Part shown: one piece after another, positions 46,050-54,652 of the stretch | Numbering within the stretch: the first letter of the stretch is position 1 | How the letters are laid out: each line of letters opens with the position of its first letter | Assembly: GCA_903838055.1 (NCBI GenBank) | Contig: CAILWV010000065.1 | Location: forward strand, 1 to 64,000 | Reading direction: 5' to 3' | Length of the DNA: 64,000 nt | Source: an uncultured Bacteroidota bacterium | Lineage (GTDB): Bacteria; Bacteroidota; Bacteroidia; Flavobacteriales; Flavobacteriaceae | Position numbers and translations under genes: made by a program | The notes under the pieces: generated by a model | The model's database searches: none | What the model was told of the DNA's origin: nothing | Seen by the model: only the letters and a program-made list of their open reading frames with translations

Positions 46050-47096
46050 TTACTCGCTTAATGCATCCCAACCTCTTGCTTTCAATGGGATTTTGGTATC
46101 GGCACGAGTAATTAAATGGATTCCTTCACTTTCTTGTGTCATATGTCCGATAATAGTGAAATTTGGATTTCCTTTTATTTTTTCAAAATCGGCCATGCCA
46201 ATAGTAAAAAGTAACTCATAATCTTCCCCACCATTTATAGCCATTGTTGTGCTATCTACATTAAACTCCTCACAAACATTTATTAATTGAGGATCTAAAG
46301 GCAATTTGTCTTCGTATAAATTACAACCAACTTTCGATTGCTTGCAGATGTGAATTATTTCTGATGATAATCCATCTGAAATATCAATCATAGCAGTTGG
46401 TTTTATTTCTAAAGCATGTAATAAAGTGCGAATATCTTTTCGGGCTTCGGGTTTTAATTGGCGTTCAATTAAATAGGTATAAGCATCTAAATCTGGTTGC
46501 GAATTTGGGTTCACTTGAAACACTTCTTTCTCTCTTTCCAACACTTTCAATCCCATATAAGCAGCTCCGATATCTCCAGTAACTACTAATAAATCCGATT
46601 GTTGTGCACCGCTTCTGTAAACAATTTCCTCTTCTTCGGCTTCGCCAATAGCGGTAATAGAAATAATCAATCCTTTTTGAGAAGATGTTGTATCGCCACC
46701 AATAACATCTACTTTATATTCATTTGCAGCATAAGTAATCCCTTCAAATAATTCGTCTAAGGCCTCCAATGGAAAACGATTAGAAACGGCAACCGAAACT
46801 GTAATATGAGTAGCCTTCGCATTCATGGCACATATATCTGAAATATTAACCACAACAGCCTTATAGCCCAAATGTTTTAAAGGCATGTAAGACAAGTCAA
46901 AATGTACTCCTTCAATTAATATATCAGTAGAAACAACTACTTTTTTATCTGCAAAATCTAAAACAGCAGCATCATCACCAATTCCTTTTATTGTGGAAGG
47001 CTGTTGAATAGTAAAATTCTTGGTTAAATGTTCTATCAAACCAAATTCGCCTAACTGAGAAAGCGATGTACGTTGCGGATTTTTTTCTTCTATCAT
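46050..47096 (-). CDS. thiL: Thiamine-monophosphate kinase
   Basis: Phosphorylates thiamine monophosphate to the active cofactor. I start at 47096 (MIEEKNPQRTSLSQLG); 11 codons upstream are unlikely. The 348-residue protein has the PurM/ThiL features: GIGDDAAVLDF, IEGVHFDLSYMP, NISDICAMNAKATH, GGDTTSS and a C-terminal GGEDYELLFT. Converges on the oxidase cluster with 4 bp between stops. Confidence 0.94.
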   Translation of the reverse strand: MIEEKNPQRTSLSQLGEFGLIEHLTKNFTIQQPSTIKGIGDDAAVLDFADKKVVVSTDILIEGVHFDLSYMPLKHLGYKAVVVNISDICAMNAKATHITVSVAVSNRFPLEALDELFEGITYAANEYKVDVIGGDTTSSQKGLIISITAIGEAEEEEIVYRSGAQQSDLLVVTGDIGAAYMGLKVLEREKEVFQVNPNSQPDLDAYTYLIERQLKPEARKDIRTLLHALEIKPTAMIDISDGLSSEIIHICKQSKVGCNLYEDKLPLDPQLINVCEEFNVDSTTMAINGGEDYELLFTIGMADFEKIKGNPNFTIIGHMTQESEGIHLITRADTKIPLKARGWDALSE

Positions 47097-47163
47097 GTGG
47101 TAAAGGTACGAAGGATTTTTGTTTGCCACAAAGCCACTAAACTAGTATTGTTAGTTTATAGGT

Positions 47164-47970
47164 TTAAACTAATTCACTTTTAATATTCTCCAACATTTCA
47201 ACTACGGTTCCAAATCTATGATCGGTATCGTAATAAAACTGCTTGTTAGGAATTTTATTTTCTTTTAAATATTCTAGCATTTCTTCAAAACTCAATAATT
47301 CATCAGAATTAGCCAAGTGAAACGTAAAATGAGTTCCCTTATAGTTCTTCAATTCTTCTTTACATTTTTTTTCAAAACTGCCTAAATAATTCAGATATGC
47401 TTCGGTGAAATTCCAATTTTCCTCCGTTTTATAATTCTTTTGTTGTTGATTAACTTCTTTTTTCAAAGAAATACTTGGCGACCAACTGGGGTTTATGGAA
47501 TGTACTTTAATAGCATCCGTTGGATTCATCGCTCGAACATAGTTGGCATAAAAACCTCCAAGCGATGTGCCTATTACAAATAGGTTGCCATAATTATCTT
47601 GAATCAATTTGCCAATTTGTTTTATAGCTTCATTAGGATTGTAATTAAGTTGTGGTGCAACAACAATTATTTCGTTTGACAATCTATTATCTTCTAGCCA
47701 TTGTTTAATGCTGTTTTCTTTATTGCCAGGCGCGCTATTAAAGCCATGTAATAACAATATGGTGGTTTTGAATTCATAATTTGGAGTGATAAATTCATAG
47801 GGAATGCCAATGATTTCATTATTAAATTCTACCGTAATACCTTTAATTGGGTTAATTAGATTTTTGGTGTCAGGTATTTGCTCAACTACAGTTCCAATAG
47901 GAATAGTAACATTTGCCCAAGAATGTTCCTTAGAATTTATTAGCTTTATGGTTGTAAATGATTTAGACAT
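47164..47970 (-). CDS. YqiA/YcfP-like alpha/beta-hydrolase with extra N-terminal domain
   Basis: The C-terminal part (about 65-268) is an alpha/beta-hydrolase of the YqiA type: LLLHGFNSAPGNKENS, nucleophile elbow GTSLGGFYANY and DHRFG near the end, giving Ser-Asp-His. YqiA enzymes are small esterases with unknown natural substrates. The first 60 residues form a separate beta-rich segment not present in E. coli YqiA; no name can be given. Lies 67 bp from thiL on the same strand. Confidence 0.75.
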   Translation of the reverse strand: MSKSFTTIKLINSKEHSWANVTIPIGTVVEQIPDTKNLINPIKGITVEFNNEIIGIPYEFITPNYEFKTTILLLHGFNSAPGNKENSIKQWLEDNRLSNEIIVVAPQLNYNPNEAIKQIGKLIQDNYGNLFVIGTSLGGFYANYVRAMNPTDAIKVHSINPSWSPSISLKKEVNQQQKNYKTEENWNFTEAYLNYLGSFEKKCKEELKNYKGTHFTFHLANSDELLSFEEMLEYLKENKIPNKQFYYDTDHRFGTVVEMLENIKSELV

Positions 47971-48392
47971 CTATTTAGATTTTTAACAAAAATAAGTAAT
48001 TTCTTCTTATTGATGTGTAGGAAACTTATCAAGTAATTTTTACCTTTATGGAATAGTAACCCATTGGGTGCAATTAATGAAAAGTTTGAATATTTATAAA
48101 TTAATATAATGAACCACATACAATCATAGAAAAAAGTATTAAAAAGCCCAATTTATGGGTTCACATATCTATGATTATCTTTAATTAAGTGAAACGCCTT
48201 TTGTTTTTTTTAAACTATGAAAATCTATGTGGTAAAAAGTAACTTAAATTTAATTATCCCCAACAACGGGTCAATAGTATTATTTTTTGCCAAAGATTAT
48301 TCGGATTTCTCAGTTTATTTTAAAATTCTTTTACTCTTTTTAATCTGTGGCTTCTATTAAAAAGTAAACATAAAAAATTCTATATTTAACCT
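47971..48392. other. Gene-free stretch
   Basis: About 420 bp, AT-rich. Phrases such as AATCTGTGGCTTCTATT and AAAATCTATGTGG recall degraded intergenic repeats of Bacteroidetes, but nothing is clear enough to delimit. No terminator, convincing promoter or small ORF is seen. Confidence 0.3.
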
Positions 48393-49322
48393 ATGAAAAA
48401 GCACCAAATTATTACCCTAACAATAAACCCGTCCTTAGATAAATCAACTCATTTTACAGGTTTGGTTGCCGAGCAAAAAATGCGTTGTCAAAAACCACAT
48501 TACGATGCTGGAGGCGGCGGCATAAACGTTTCTAAAGCAATTTCAAAATTGGGAGGCAGCTCTTTATGTGTATTTACTTCTGGAGGATCCTCAGGCGAAA
48601 TGCTTGAAGAATTAATTAAAAAATCTGGCATAGAAAGTCAAGTTCTAAAAACTAAAAATTGGACTCGTGAAAACTTCATCGCCGTAGATGACGCCACTAA
48701 ATCCCAATACCGATTTGGATTTCCTGGCAACGAATTATCAGAAACTGAAATAGAAACTTTATTTGCTACTATAAAAGATTTCCAAACCGATTATTTAGTA
48801 ATTAGTGGAAGTTTAAATGAAGGTCTTCCCACAAATTTTTATTCTAAAATTGCCCAAATTGCAAAAGCATCTGGAGTAAAAGTCGTTGCGGATACTTCAG
48901 GAGAAGCCCTACAAAAAGTATTAGAAACTGGCGTTTATTTAGTAAAACCAAATATTGGGGAGTTAGCAAAATTAATTGGTGTTGAACGTTTGGAACTTTC
49001 CGACGTAGAAAAAGCTGCCAAAAAGTTAATTGAAAAAGGAAGTGCCGAAATAATAGTAGTTTCTCTTGGCGCAGAAGGTGCAATTTTGGTCACCAAAGAT
49101 ACCACCGAATTTGTAGCAGCACCCAAAGCCGAAAAGAAAAGTACAGTAGGAGCTGGTGATAGCATGGTTGGTGGCATGGTTTGGGCATTATCCCAAAACA
49201 AAACCCTTAAAGAAGTAATTCAAATTGGAGTTTGTTGTGGCACTGCGGCTACCATGAATGAAGGAACACAACTTTTTAAAGCGGAAGATGTGGAAAGATT
49301 TTTTGAAGGGATGAAGCAATAA
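48393..49322 (+). CDS. 1-phosphofructokinase-family hexose kinase
   Basis: A 309-residue PfkB-superfamily kinase of the FruK/LacC/Pfk-2 branch: the TLTINPSLDKS opening, the substrate-binding DAGGGGINVSKAI and the catalytic VGAGDSMVGG with Asp base. The substrate may be fructose 1-phosphate, fructose 6-phosphate or tagatose 6-phosphate; there is no PTS gene beside it to decide. A SemiSWEET sugar transporter follows by 57 bp, consistent with sugar use. Confidence 0.87.
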   Translation: MKKHQIITLTINPSLDKSTHFTGLVAEQKMRCQKPHYDAGGGGINVSKAISKLGGSSLCVFTSGGSSGEMLEELIKKSGIESQVLKTKNWTRENFIAVDDATKSQYRFGFPGNELSETEIETLFATIKDFQTDYLVISGSLNEGLPTNFYSKIAQIAKASGVKVVADTSGEALQKVLETGVYLVKPNIGELAKLIGVERLELSDVEKAAKKLIEKGSAEIIVVSLGAEGAILVTKDTTEFVAAPKAEKKSTVGAGDSMVGGMVWALSQNKTLKEVIQIGVCCGTAATMNEGTQLFKAEDVERFFEGMKQ

Positions 49323-49379
49323 TTTATTCAAGAAAATTCTCACAATTATTGATATATTTACCTGATAATTTAATAATGT

Positions 49380-49649
49380 ATGACTCTATTATCTATATTA
49401 GCTTCGGTTGCAGGGGTATCTATGGGGCTTTCAAGTATTCCTCAAATTTATAAAATATACCTTCGAAAAAGTGCTGCAGATATTTCAATAGTTACCCATG
49501 TAATAATTGTACTTGGCGCATTTATCTGGATGCTCTATGGCTTTGAGATTAAAAGTATTCCAATAATAATTTCTAATTTTATTGGAATACTTACTAATAC
49601 ATTAATTCTATTAGGTTGTTATTTTTATAGAGATCCTAACCGTTATTAA
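49380..49649 (+). CDS. SemiSWEET-type sugar transporter
   Basis: An 89-residue protein with three transmembrane helices and the PQ motif (SSIPQIYKIYLRKSAADIS) of the MtN3/PQ-loop family. Bacterial SemiSWEETs dimerise to move sugars by facilitated diffusion. It follows a hexose kinase and could supply it. Its last 14 bp overlap the end of the convergent WYL gene. Confidence 0.88.
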   Translation: MTLLSILASVAGVSMGLSSIPQIYKIYLRKSAADISIVTHVIIVLGAFIWMLYGFEIKSIPIIISNFIGILTNTLILLGCYFYRDPNRY

Positions 49650-50691
49650 TAGCATCTAATTTACCGTTATTAATTAATACCATATTATTTAGTTTTTCCA
49701 TAAAATGGTTTTTCAGAACTTCTGGTTTTAGGATTTTCACATTATCCAACCACATACTTATCCATCCAATTAGTTCGATGTTTATTTCCGTTTCAAAATG
49801 CATTTGAATAGTCCCATCTTGCAATCGTTCAAAGCGTTGGTTTTTATGCCAAAATCTATTCATGATGTGTTCGCCTGGGTTGGGTGGAAATTGTAAAACA
49901 ATCTCATTAATACCATTAATTATTGGTGAATGGTAACCAAAATTATGGTCAATACTCTTTATTAAATCTTCTTTAATAGGCAATAAATCGGCATTATCTT
50001 TATGATAGGAAATAGACTCTATCATATCAATTTCTAATGTGTAAACTTTACTTTCGTCAATTGAATAAAAACTAAAACTATAATTACCCCGATGGTGCCA
50101 AATTCTTAAAGGCAGCAAAGGACTGTTTATTAATGGAATATTACTTTGGGCTATTACTGATTTTGAATATTTCTTTACAGTTACATAGCAATTATTGCTA
50201 AAATAATAAATGAATTTGTAAAGTAATTTTTTGAGATGGTTATTGAGTATTATTTCGCCAAATTTAGTAGACTCATAAAAACTACCATTTGAATTTAACA
50301 AGGATAAAATTTGAGATTTCAGAGGTGTTTTACTCTGTATGATTTCTAATATTTTTGTGTTTATTTTTTTATCTGTTTCGGTAAAATTGAAATTGGATTG
50401 AAATATATAGTTGTTATTTAGAAAGTTAATCCATTCTCCAATAGGAAAATTTATCTCTTTTTTAGGTTGCGTTATTAAATAGGTCTTTTTATTATTTTCT
50501 TCGGTTTCGATTTCTAAAACTTCATTTTCATAATGTAAAGAAACCTCCAATTTCACTAAATACCGATAAGTACTTCTCTTGGAAATTTGAATGTCTAATG
50601 AACTTAATTTTTGGTGGAGTTCTTCAACGGTATAGGGTTTCTCTTTTAAAAGAAAATAGATTTTAATTAAAATTTCTTGAGGTGATATCAT
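49636..50691 (-). CDS. WYL-domain transcriptional regulator
   Basis: A 351-residue protein with an N-terminal winged HTH (PQEILIKIYFLLKEKPYTVE, then KRSTYRYLVKLE), a central WYL domain (PLRIWHHRGNYSFSFYSIDE; the WYL triplet itself reads YSF) and a C-terminal WCX region (ending IGWISMWLDNVKILKP). WYL proteins bind nucleic acids or nucleotides through this domain and often repress phage-defence or DNA-damage genes. It is divergent from the zinc-ribbon operon across only 125 bp, so it is the natural regulator of that operon. Overlaps the SemiSWEET gene at its end. Confidence 0.82.
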   Translation of the reverse strand: MISPQEILIKIYFLLKEKPYTVEELHQKLSSLDIQISKRSTYRYLVKLEVSLHYENEVLEIETEENNKKTYLITQPKKEINFPIGEWINFLNNNYIFQSNFNFTETDKKINTKILEIIQSKTPLKSQILSLLNSNGSFYESTKFGEIILNNHLKKLLYKFIYYFSNNCYVTVKKYSKSVIAQSNIPLINSPLLPLRIWHHRGNYSFSFYSIDESKVYTLEIDMIESISYHKDNADLLPIKEDLIKSIDHNFGYHSPIINGINEIVLQFPPNPGEHIMNRFWHKNQRFERLQDGTIQMHFETEINIELIGWISMWLDNVKILKPEVLKNHFMEKLNNMVLINNGKLDAINNG

Positions 50692-50816
50692 CGCTGCTTT
50701 ATTTACGCAAATTTATGAATAGTAATTGAACTAATTCAATTTATGAATTGGGATTGTCAATTATTGACGCTGTTTGCTATTATTTTTATCCTATTATTTT
50801 TTAAATCAACCAAACT

Positions 50817-51533
50817 ATGGTAACTTGTAAAAAATGTGATATTAAATTCAACGGAACCTATTGTCCAGTATGTGGCAAAAAGGCAACAAGTTCTGGCGGT
50901 GGTATCCTAGAAGGAATATTGTTGGTAACAGCAATTATATTTGTCACCTTAGTTGTGGCAGCTACTGGTGGTATAGTAGCTGGGTTGATATATCTTTTAC
51001 TTTATAAGTCAATAAATGAAAAATACAGATTGCTGCTAGCAAATACTTGTTTGGTACTTGGGCTTTTTATAGGCACCGCAATATTCAAGTACACGGATAA
51101 ATTACCTGTTGAATATGAAACTTACAAGTACATTGGAATAGGAATATTACTAGTTATTGGATACTATTCTTATAAATTCATGTATAAAACCGCTTTGGAT
51201 AACTCAAAAGGACTGTTTGATAATGTGGAATATGTATTTACTACCAAGAGCTTTATTTTCAGAAACCTAAATAAGGACATTGATAATTTAAAAAACTCTC
51301 CAGAATGGAAACAGAATATTCGTAAACTCAATGAGACCAGAGCAGTTATGGAAAAATATATTGATAACTTACCAGCTCGATTAGAATATCTTGATGATTT
51401 AGAAAAGAATCCTGAAAAATATGGTTTTAAACATGGTGTAAGACCAAGTGCAATTAAAGCAATGCGTGATGCTGCTATCGCAGGTGGAAAATATACCAAC
51501 CATGCTTTAGGCAATAAGGATAAAACGGATTAA
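50817..51533 (+). CDS. Zinc-ribbon membrane protein A with NSPEW-type tail
   Basis: A 238-residue protein of no family I can name. It begins with a four-Cys zinc ribbon (CKKCDIKFNGTYCPVCG: Cys4, 7, 16, 19), then three or four membrane helices (about 30-63, 72-90, 103-121), then a cytoplasmic helical tail. Tail residues 150-180 (NKDIDNLKNSPEWKQNIRKL...) are clearly related to the first 40 residues of the two FCS-finger proteins at 53700 and 54290. First gene of the operon facing the WYL regulator; 2 bp before the next. Confidence 0.6.
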   Translation: MVTCKKCDIKFNGTYCPVCGKKATSSGGGILEGILLVTAIIFVTLVVAATGGIVAGLIYLLLYKSINEKYRLLLANTCLVLGLFIGTAIFKYTDKLPVEYETYKYIGIGILLVIGYYSYKFMYKTALDNSKGLFDNVEYVFTTKSFIFRNLNKDIDNLKNSPEWKQNIRKLNETRAVMEKYIDNLPARLEYLDDLEKNPEKYGFKHGVRPSAIKAMRDAAIAGGKYTNHALGNKDKTD

Positions 51534-51535
51534 TT

Positions 51536-51990
51536 ATGGAAACCTGTAAAAAATGTGATATTAAATTTAATGGTTCAAATTGCCCAATTTGTGGTAAAAA
51601 GAAAAGTACTGGTGGTATTCTAGAAGGAATATTGCTAGTAACAGCAATTATATTTGCGACACTACTAATTTCTATGGTTGGTGGTGCATTTGCAGTTATA
51701 ATCTACCTTTTGCTTTATAAAAGCATTAATGAAAAATACAAATTGCTATTGGCAAATACTTGTTTGGTTCTTGGAATAATTATAGGCACAGTGATTTTTA
51801 AATCTTTAGATAAAGTTCCTGTGGAATACGATACCTATAAGTTTGTTGTAATAGGAATACTAGCTGTTATTGGTTACTATTCTTATAAATTTATGTATAA
51901 AACCGCTTTAGATAATTCTAAAGGATTGTTTGATAATATTGAAAATATTGTAACCACAAAAAGTTATACAGGAAAGACAAAAGAATTTTT
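51536..51990 (+). repeat. Direct duplication in zinc-ribbon genes, copy 1
   Basis: About 455 bp nearly identical to 52244-52698. It covers the ribbon and membrane part of gene B and stops where the tails begin to differ. Confidence 0.85.
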
Positions 51991-52237
51991 GAATTCTTTG
52001 CATAATGATAAAGAATATCAAGAAAAACTTCAATCAGTTAAAAGAGCTGTTAAAGAAATCGATAAATATGGAGAAGCAGCAGTAAAAGCAAAGGAAAAGG
52101 CTGATAAATCATATGAAGAATATGCTAAAAAATATGGTAAAACAGCAGCGGACAATATGAGAGCAGATATTAAAGCAAATAAATTCAAATGGGGAAGATG
52201 GACAGATGATGACAGAAAGCATTATTCAGGAAAATAA
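51536..52237 (+). CDS. Zinc-ribbon membrane protein B
   Basis: A 233-residue paralogue of protein A. The ribbon (Cys4, 7, 16, 19), the hydrophobic block (27-61) and two further helices (71-89, 102-119) are kept, but the tail (145-233) is different: EFLNSLHNDKEYQEKLQSVK followed by a Lys/Glu/Ala-rich helix and GKTAADNMRADI. Over its first 145 residues it is almost identical to protein C, at the DNA level too. The function is unknown; the ribbon may sense metal or bind protein or nucleic acid at the inner face. Confidence 0.6.
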   Translation: METCKKCDIKFNGSNCPICGKKKSTGGILEGILLVTAIIFATLLISMVGGAFAVIIYLLLYKSINEKYKLLLANTCLVLGIIIGTVIFKSLDKVPVEYDTYKFVVIGILAVIGYYSYKFMYKTALDNSKGLFDNIENIVTTKSYTGKTKEFLNSLHNDKEYQEKLQSVKRAVKEIDKYGEAAVKAKEKADKSYEEYAKKYGKTAADNMRADIKANKFKWGRWTDDDRKHYSGK

Positions 52238-52243
52238 TAAATT

Positions 52244-52698
52244 ATGGAAACTTGTAAAAAATGTGACATTAAATTTAATGGTTCAAATTGCCCAATTTGT
52301 GGTAAAAAGAAAAGTACTGGTGGTATTCTAGAAGGAATATTGCTAGTAACAGCAATTATATTTGCAACACTACTTATATCAATGGTTGGTGGTGCATTTG
52401 CAGTTATAATCTACCTTTTGCTTTATAAAAGCATTAATGAAAAACACAAATTGCTATTGGCAAATACTTGCTTGGTACTTGGAATAATTATAGGCACCGT
52501 GATTTTTAAATCTGCAGATAGAGTTCCTGTTGAATATGATACTTACAAGTTTGTTGTAATTGGAATACTGGCTGTTATTGGTTACTATTCGTATAAATTT
52601 ATGTATAAAAGTGCTTTGAATAACTCAAATGGGCTGTGGTCTAATGTTGAAAATATTGTAACCACAAAAAGTTATACAGGAAAAACCGAAGAGTTTTT
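52244..52698 (+). repeat. Direct duplication in zinc-ribbon genes, copy 2
   Basis: Partner of 51536-51990. The offset is 708 bp, one gene length, so it arose by tandem duplication or was made alike by gene conversion. Confidence 0.85.
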
Positions 52699-52930
52699 GA
52701 ATGCCTTGGAAAACGATAAAGAATATCAAGAAGCTCTAAAAGGGTTTAAAGAATCGGTTGTTAAAATTGAAATATCGACAGCCGCTGCAAAAAATTCAAT
52801 TGATACTACTACTAAAACATATAATGAATATGTTAAGAAATATGGCAAAAAAGCAGCTGATGAAATTTTAGATAAAGTATATCATGGGAAGTTTGCTGGT
52901 TACAGACCTAAAAGGGATGAAGAAAAATAA
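52244..52930 (+). CDS. Zinc-ribbon membrane protein C
   Basis: A 228-residue near-copy of protein B in its ribbon and membrane region, with a tail that is alignable but strongly diverged (EFLNALENDKEYQEALKGFK, then VKKYGKKAADEILDKV and a basic end). Protein A is more distant. The pattern, conserved front and fast-changing tail, is what one expects if the tail contacts a variable partner. Starts 6 bp after gene B; 22 bp before the next gene. Confidence 0.6.
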   Translation: METCKKCDIKFNGSNCPICGKKKSTGGILEGILLVTAIIFATLLISMVGGAFAVIIYLLLYKSINEKHKLLLANTCLVLGIIIGTVIFKSADRVPVEYDTYKFVVIGILAVIGYYSYKFMYKSALNNSNGLWSNVENIVTTKSYTGKTEEFLNALENDKEYQEALKGFKESVVKIEISTAAAKNSIDTTTKTYNEYVKKYGKKAADEILDKVYHGKFAGYRPKRDEEK

Positions 52931-52952
52931 TGTTTCAATAAGATAAAAAAAC

Positions 52953-53696
52953 ATGGAAGATAAAATTGAAAAATTATACAATTTTTTAAAAGAAAATAGA
53001 CAATATAACAAACAAGTCCAAGATGGATTTATAAAGTCGTGTATTGCTATAAAAGATTTATCTCCAGAACAGAAAGTATTGAATCTTTTATATGGAGTTG
53101 TTAACACGCAGTCACAACCAAAAATTGATAAGATAGGTCCATTTTTTACAAAAATGTATCAAAAAGATTCAGATTTAACTTCATACGAAGGTTTTTTAAA
53201 AACTTTAAAAAAAGAATCAGAATCTTCGGATTCATTATTTGAATTAATGAAATCTCAAAAGGGATGGGGTTCAAAAACAGCCGCTTTATTTGTCAAATAT
53301 ATTTATATAATTCATAAAGAAGACTCACTTAGAGATTTTAAAATTTGGGATGATTTTAGTCTTAATGAATATGAGTTAAAACTTCCTGTTGATGCCGTAA
53401 TTACACATCTTTTTAAAGATAATTTTCTCAATCAAGGATGCAAATTAGATTTTGATGGAATAAATGAGTTTTTTAGTAAAAACCATACTAAAAATCCTGA
53501 TTTTATTATTTGGGATGAATTATGGTTTTGGGGATTTATCACCCAACAAAATCAAATAAATCCTAACACTAATAAAAATGAACGAATAAATGTAGATTTC
53601 AATGAAAATAAATTTTTGTGTTTACCTTATGTAGAGAAGGATATTGATAAAATTAAAGAAAAAGCTAAAGAATTTTTAGAAATATTAGAAAATTAA
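52953..53696 (+). CDS. Putative HhH-GPD-fold protein (DNA glycosylase-like)
   Basis: A 247-residue soluble protein I do not recognise as a named family. A helix-hairpin-helix-like segment KGWGSKTAALFVKYIY (103-118) is followed about 30 residues later by LKLPVDAVITHLF, where PVD matches the site that carries the catalytic Asp in HhH-GPD DNA glycosylases, and then by WDELWFWGFI (187-196), which matches the late helix of that fold. No Fe-S cluster Cys set is present and the usual Lys of bifunctional enzymes is not evident. It may bind or cut DNA with unusual bases. It lies between the membrane proteins and the finger proteins, 3 bp before the latter. Confidence 0.45.
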   Translation: MEDKIEKLYNFLKENRQYNKQVQDGFIKSCIAIKDLSPEQKVLNLLYGVVNTQSQPKIDKIGPFFTKMYQKDSDLTSYEGFLKTLKKESESSDSLFELMKSQKGWGSKTAALFVKYIYIIHKEDSLRDFKIWDDFSLNEYELKLPVDAVITHLFKDNFLNQGCKLDFDGINEFFSKNHTKNPDFIIWDELWFWGFITQQNQINPNTNKNERINVDFNENKFLCLPYVEKDIDKIKEKAKEFLEILEN

Positions 53697-53699
53697 GAC

Positions 53700-54287
53700 A
53701 TGGGATTAATAGATAGTATATTAGGTCTTTTTGTTAATCGAGATATTGATAAACTTCAAAACTCTGAGGAGTGGAAAAACATTGTAAATAAAATAAATGA
53801 TTCAAGACTAGAAATGGATAAGTGCAAAATTGAATCTGATAATAATCATATCGAGCAAAAGAAAATTCTACTAAATTCAATTTCTAAAAATGAAAATATA
53901 GAAAAAAAAGCATTAAATACACAAAACAATAAACATTCCCAAACTAAAAGTTACATAAAATTTAGAACCAAAGAGATTAAAAATCGATTGGGATTCGATT
54001 TTATGTCAGATGAAGATTTTTCTACCTATCTAAAATTAGATATTGATGAAGAAGAGGATTTTTTAATAAAGAAATTCACGCCAAATCAACTAATTCAAAT
54101 CAAAGACCCTTATTTATTGTATTCTAATGAGAAAATAAGTTCAATAATACGTCAAGAAAAAATTAATAGTAATGGATTTAAGGGTGAAAAATGTATGTAT
54201 TGTAATTCAACAATTTCAACCTATGAATCCAATCAATTTTGTTCAGTGAAGTGTCAAAAGGAATATACTGAATTTAAAAACAAGTAA
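53700..54287 (+). CDS. FCS-type zinc-finger protein E
   Basis: A 195-residue protein. It begins with MGLIDSILGLFVNRDIDKLQ, a short amphipathic start leading into the same EEW helical module seen in the tail of membrane protein A. The middle (about 45-160) is Lys/Asn-rich, with an acidic patch (KLDIDEEEDFLIKKF). The C-terminus is a Cys4 finger, CMYCNSTISTYESNQFCSVK (Cys165, 168, 181, 185), in the style of FCS/TRASH fingers. No known function. Confidence 0.55.
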   Translation: MGLIDSILGLFVNRDIDKLQNSEEWKNIVNKINDSRLEMDKCKIESDNNHIEQKKILLNSISKNENIEKKALNTQNNKHSQTKSYIKFRTKEIKNRLGFDFMSDEDFSTYLKLDIDEEEDFLIKKFTPNQLIQIKDPYLLYSNEKISSIIRQEKINSNGFKGEKCMYCNSTISTYESNQFCSVKCQKEYTEFKNK

Positions 54288-54289
54288 CC

Positions 54290-54640
54290 ATGGGATTAAT
54301 AGATAGCATATTAGGTTTTTTTGTCAATCGAGATATTGATAAACTTCAAAACTCTGAGGAGTGGATTGATTTACAACGTAAAGTAATATCTGCAAAAAAG
54401 AATATGGATGAAATAGATGGAGAAATTGATAAATCATTAGACGAAAGTGATAAGTTGGAAGAAAATGCAAAAAAAATGGGTTTAAAACCAGGAAGCTTAA
54501 GATTACAGCTAATGTTAATTAATAGAAACGGACATAATGCTAAAGGGTTAAAATGCTTATACTGCAATTCAGTTATTCAATCCAATCAAATAAGTCATTT
54601 CTGTTCAGTGAAGTGTGAAATGGAATATACTGAATTTTAA
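54290..54640 (+). CDS. FCS-type zinc-finger protein F
   Basis: A 116-residue shorter sibling of protein E. The first 25 residues (MGLIDSILGFFVNRDIDKLQ and NSEEW) are nearly identical to E, at DNA level too, and the C-terminal finger (CLYCNSVIQSNQISHFCSVK; Cys89, 92, 105, 109) is closely related, while the middle is shorter and unrelated. This points to one gene family whose two ends are kept and whose core is exchanged. Starts 2 bp after E. Confidence 0.55.
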   Translation: MGLIDSILGFFVNRDIDKLQNSEEWIDLQRKVISAKKNMDEIDGEIDKSLDESDKLEENAKKMGLKPGSLRLQLMLINRNGHNAKGLKCLYCNSVIQSNQISHFCSVKCEMEYTEF

Positions 54641-54652
54641 AAAATGTAAACC

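Noticed and set aside
51170..51514. Minus-strand frame of 114 codons inside zinc-ribbon gene A
   Set aside because: It would be antisense to the conserved tail module; composition is that of a reversed coding frame.
51536..52698. Direct repeats considered as part of a mobile element or CRISPR
   Set aside because: The repeat unit is a single gene front, with no spacers, transposase or terminal inverted repeats.
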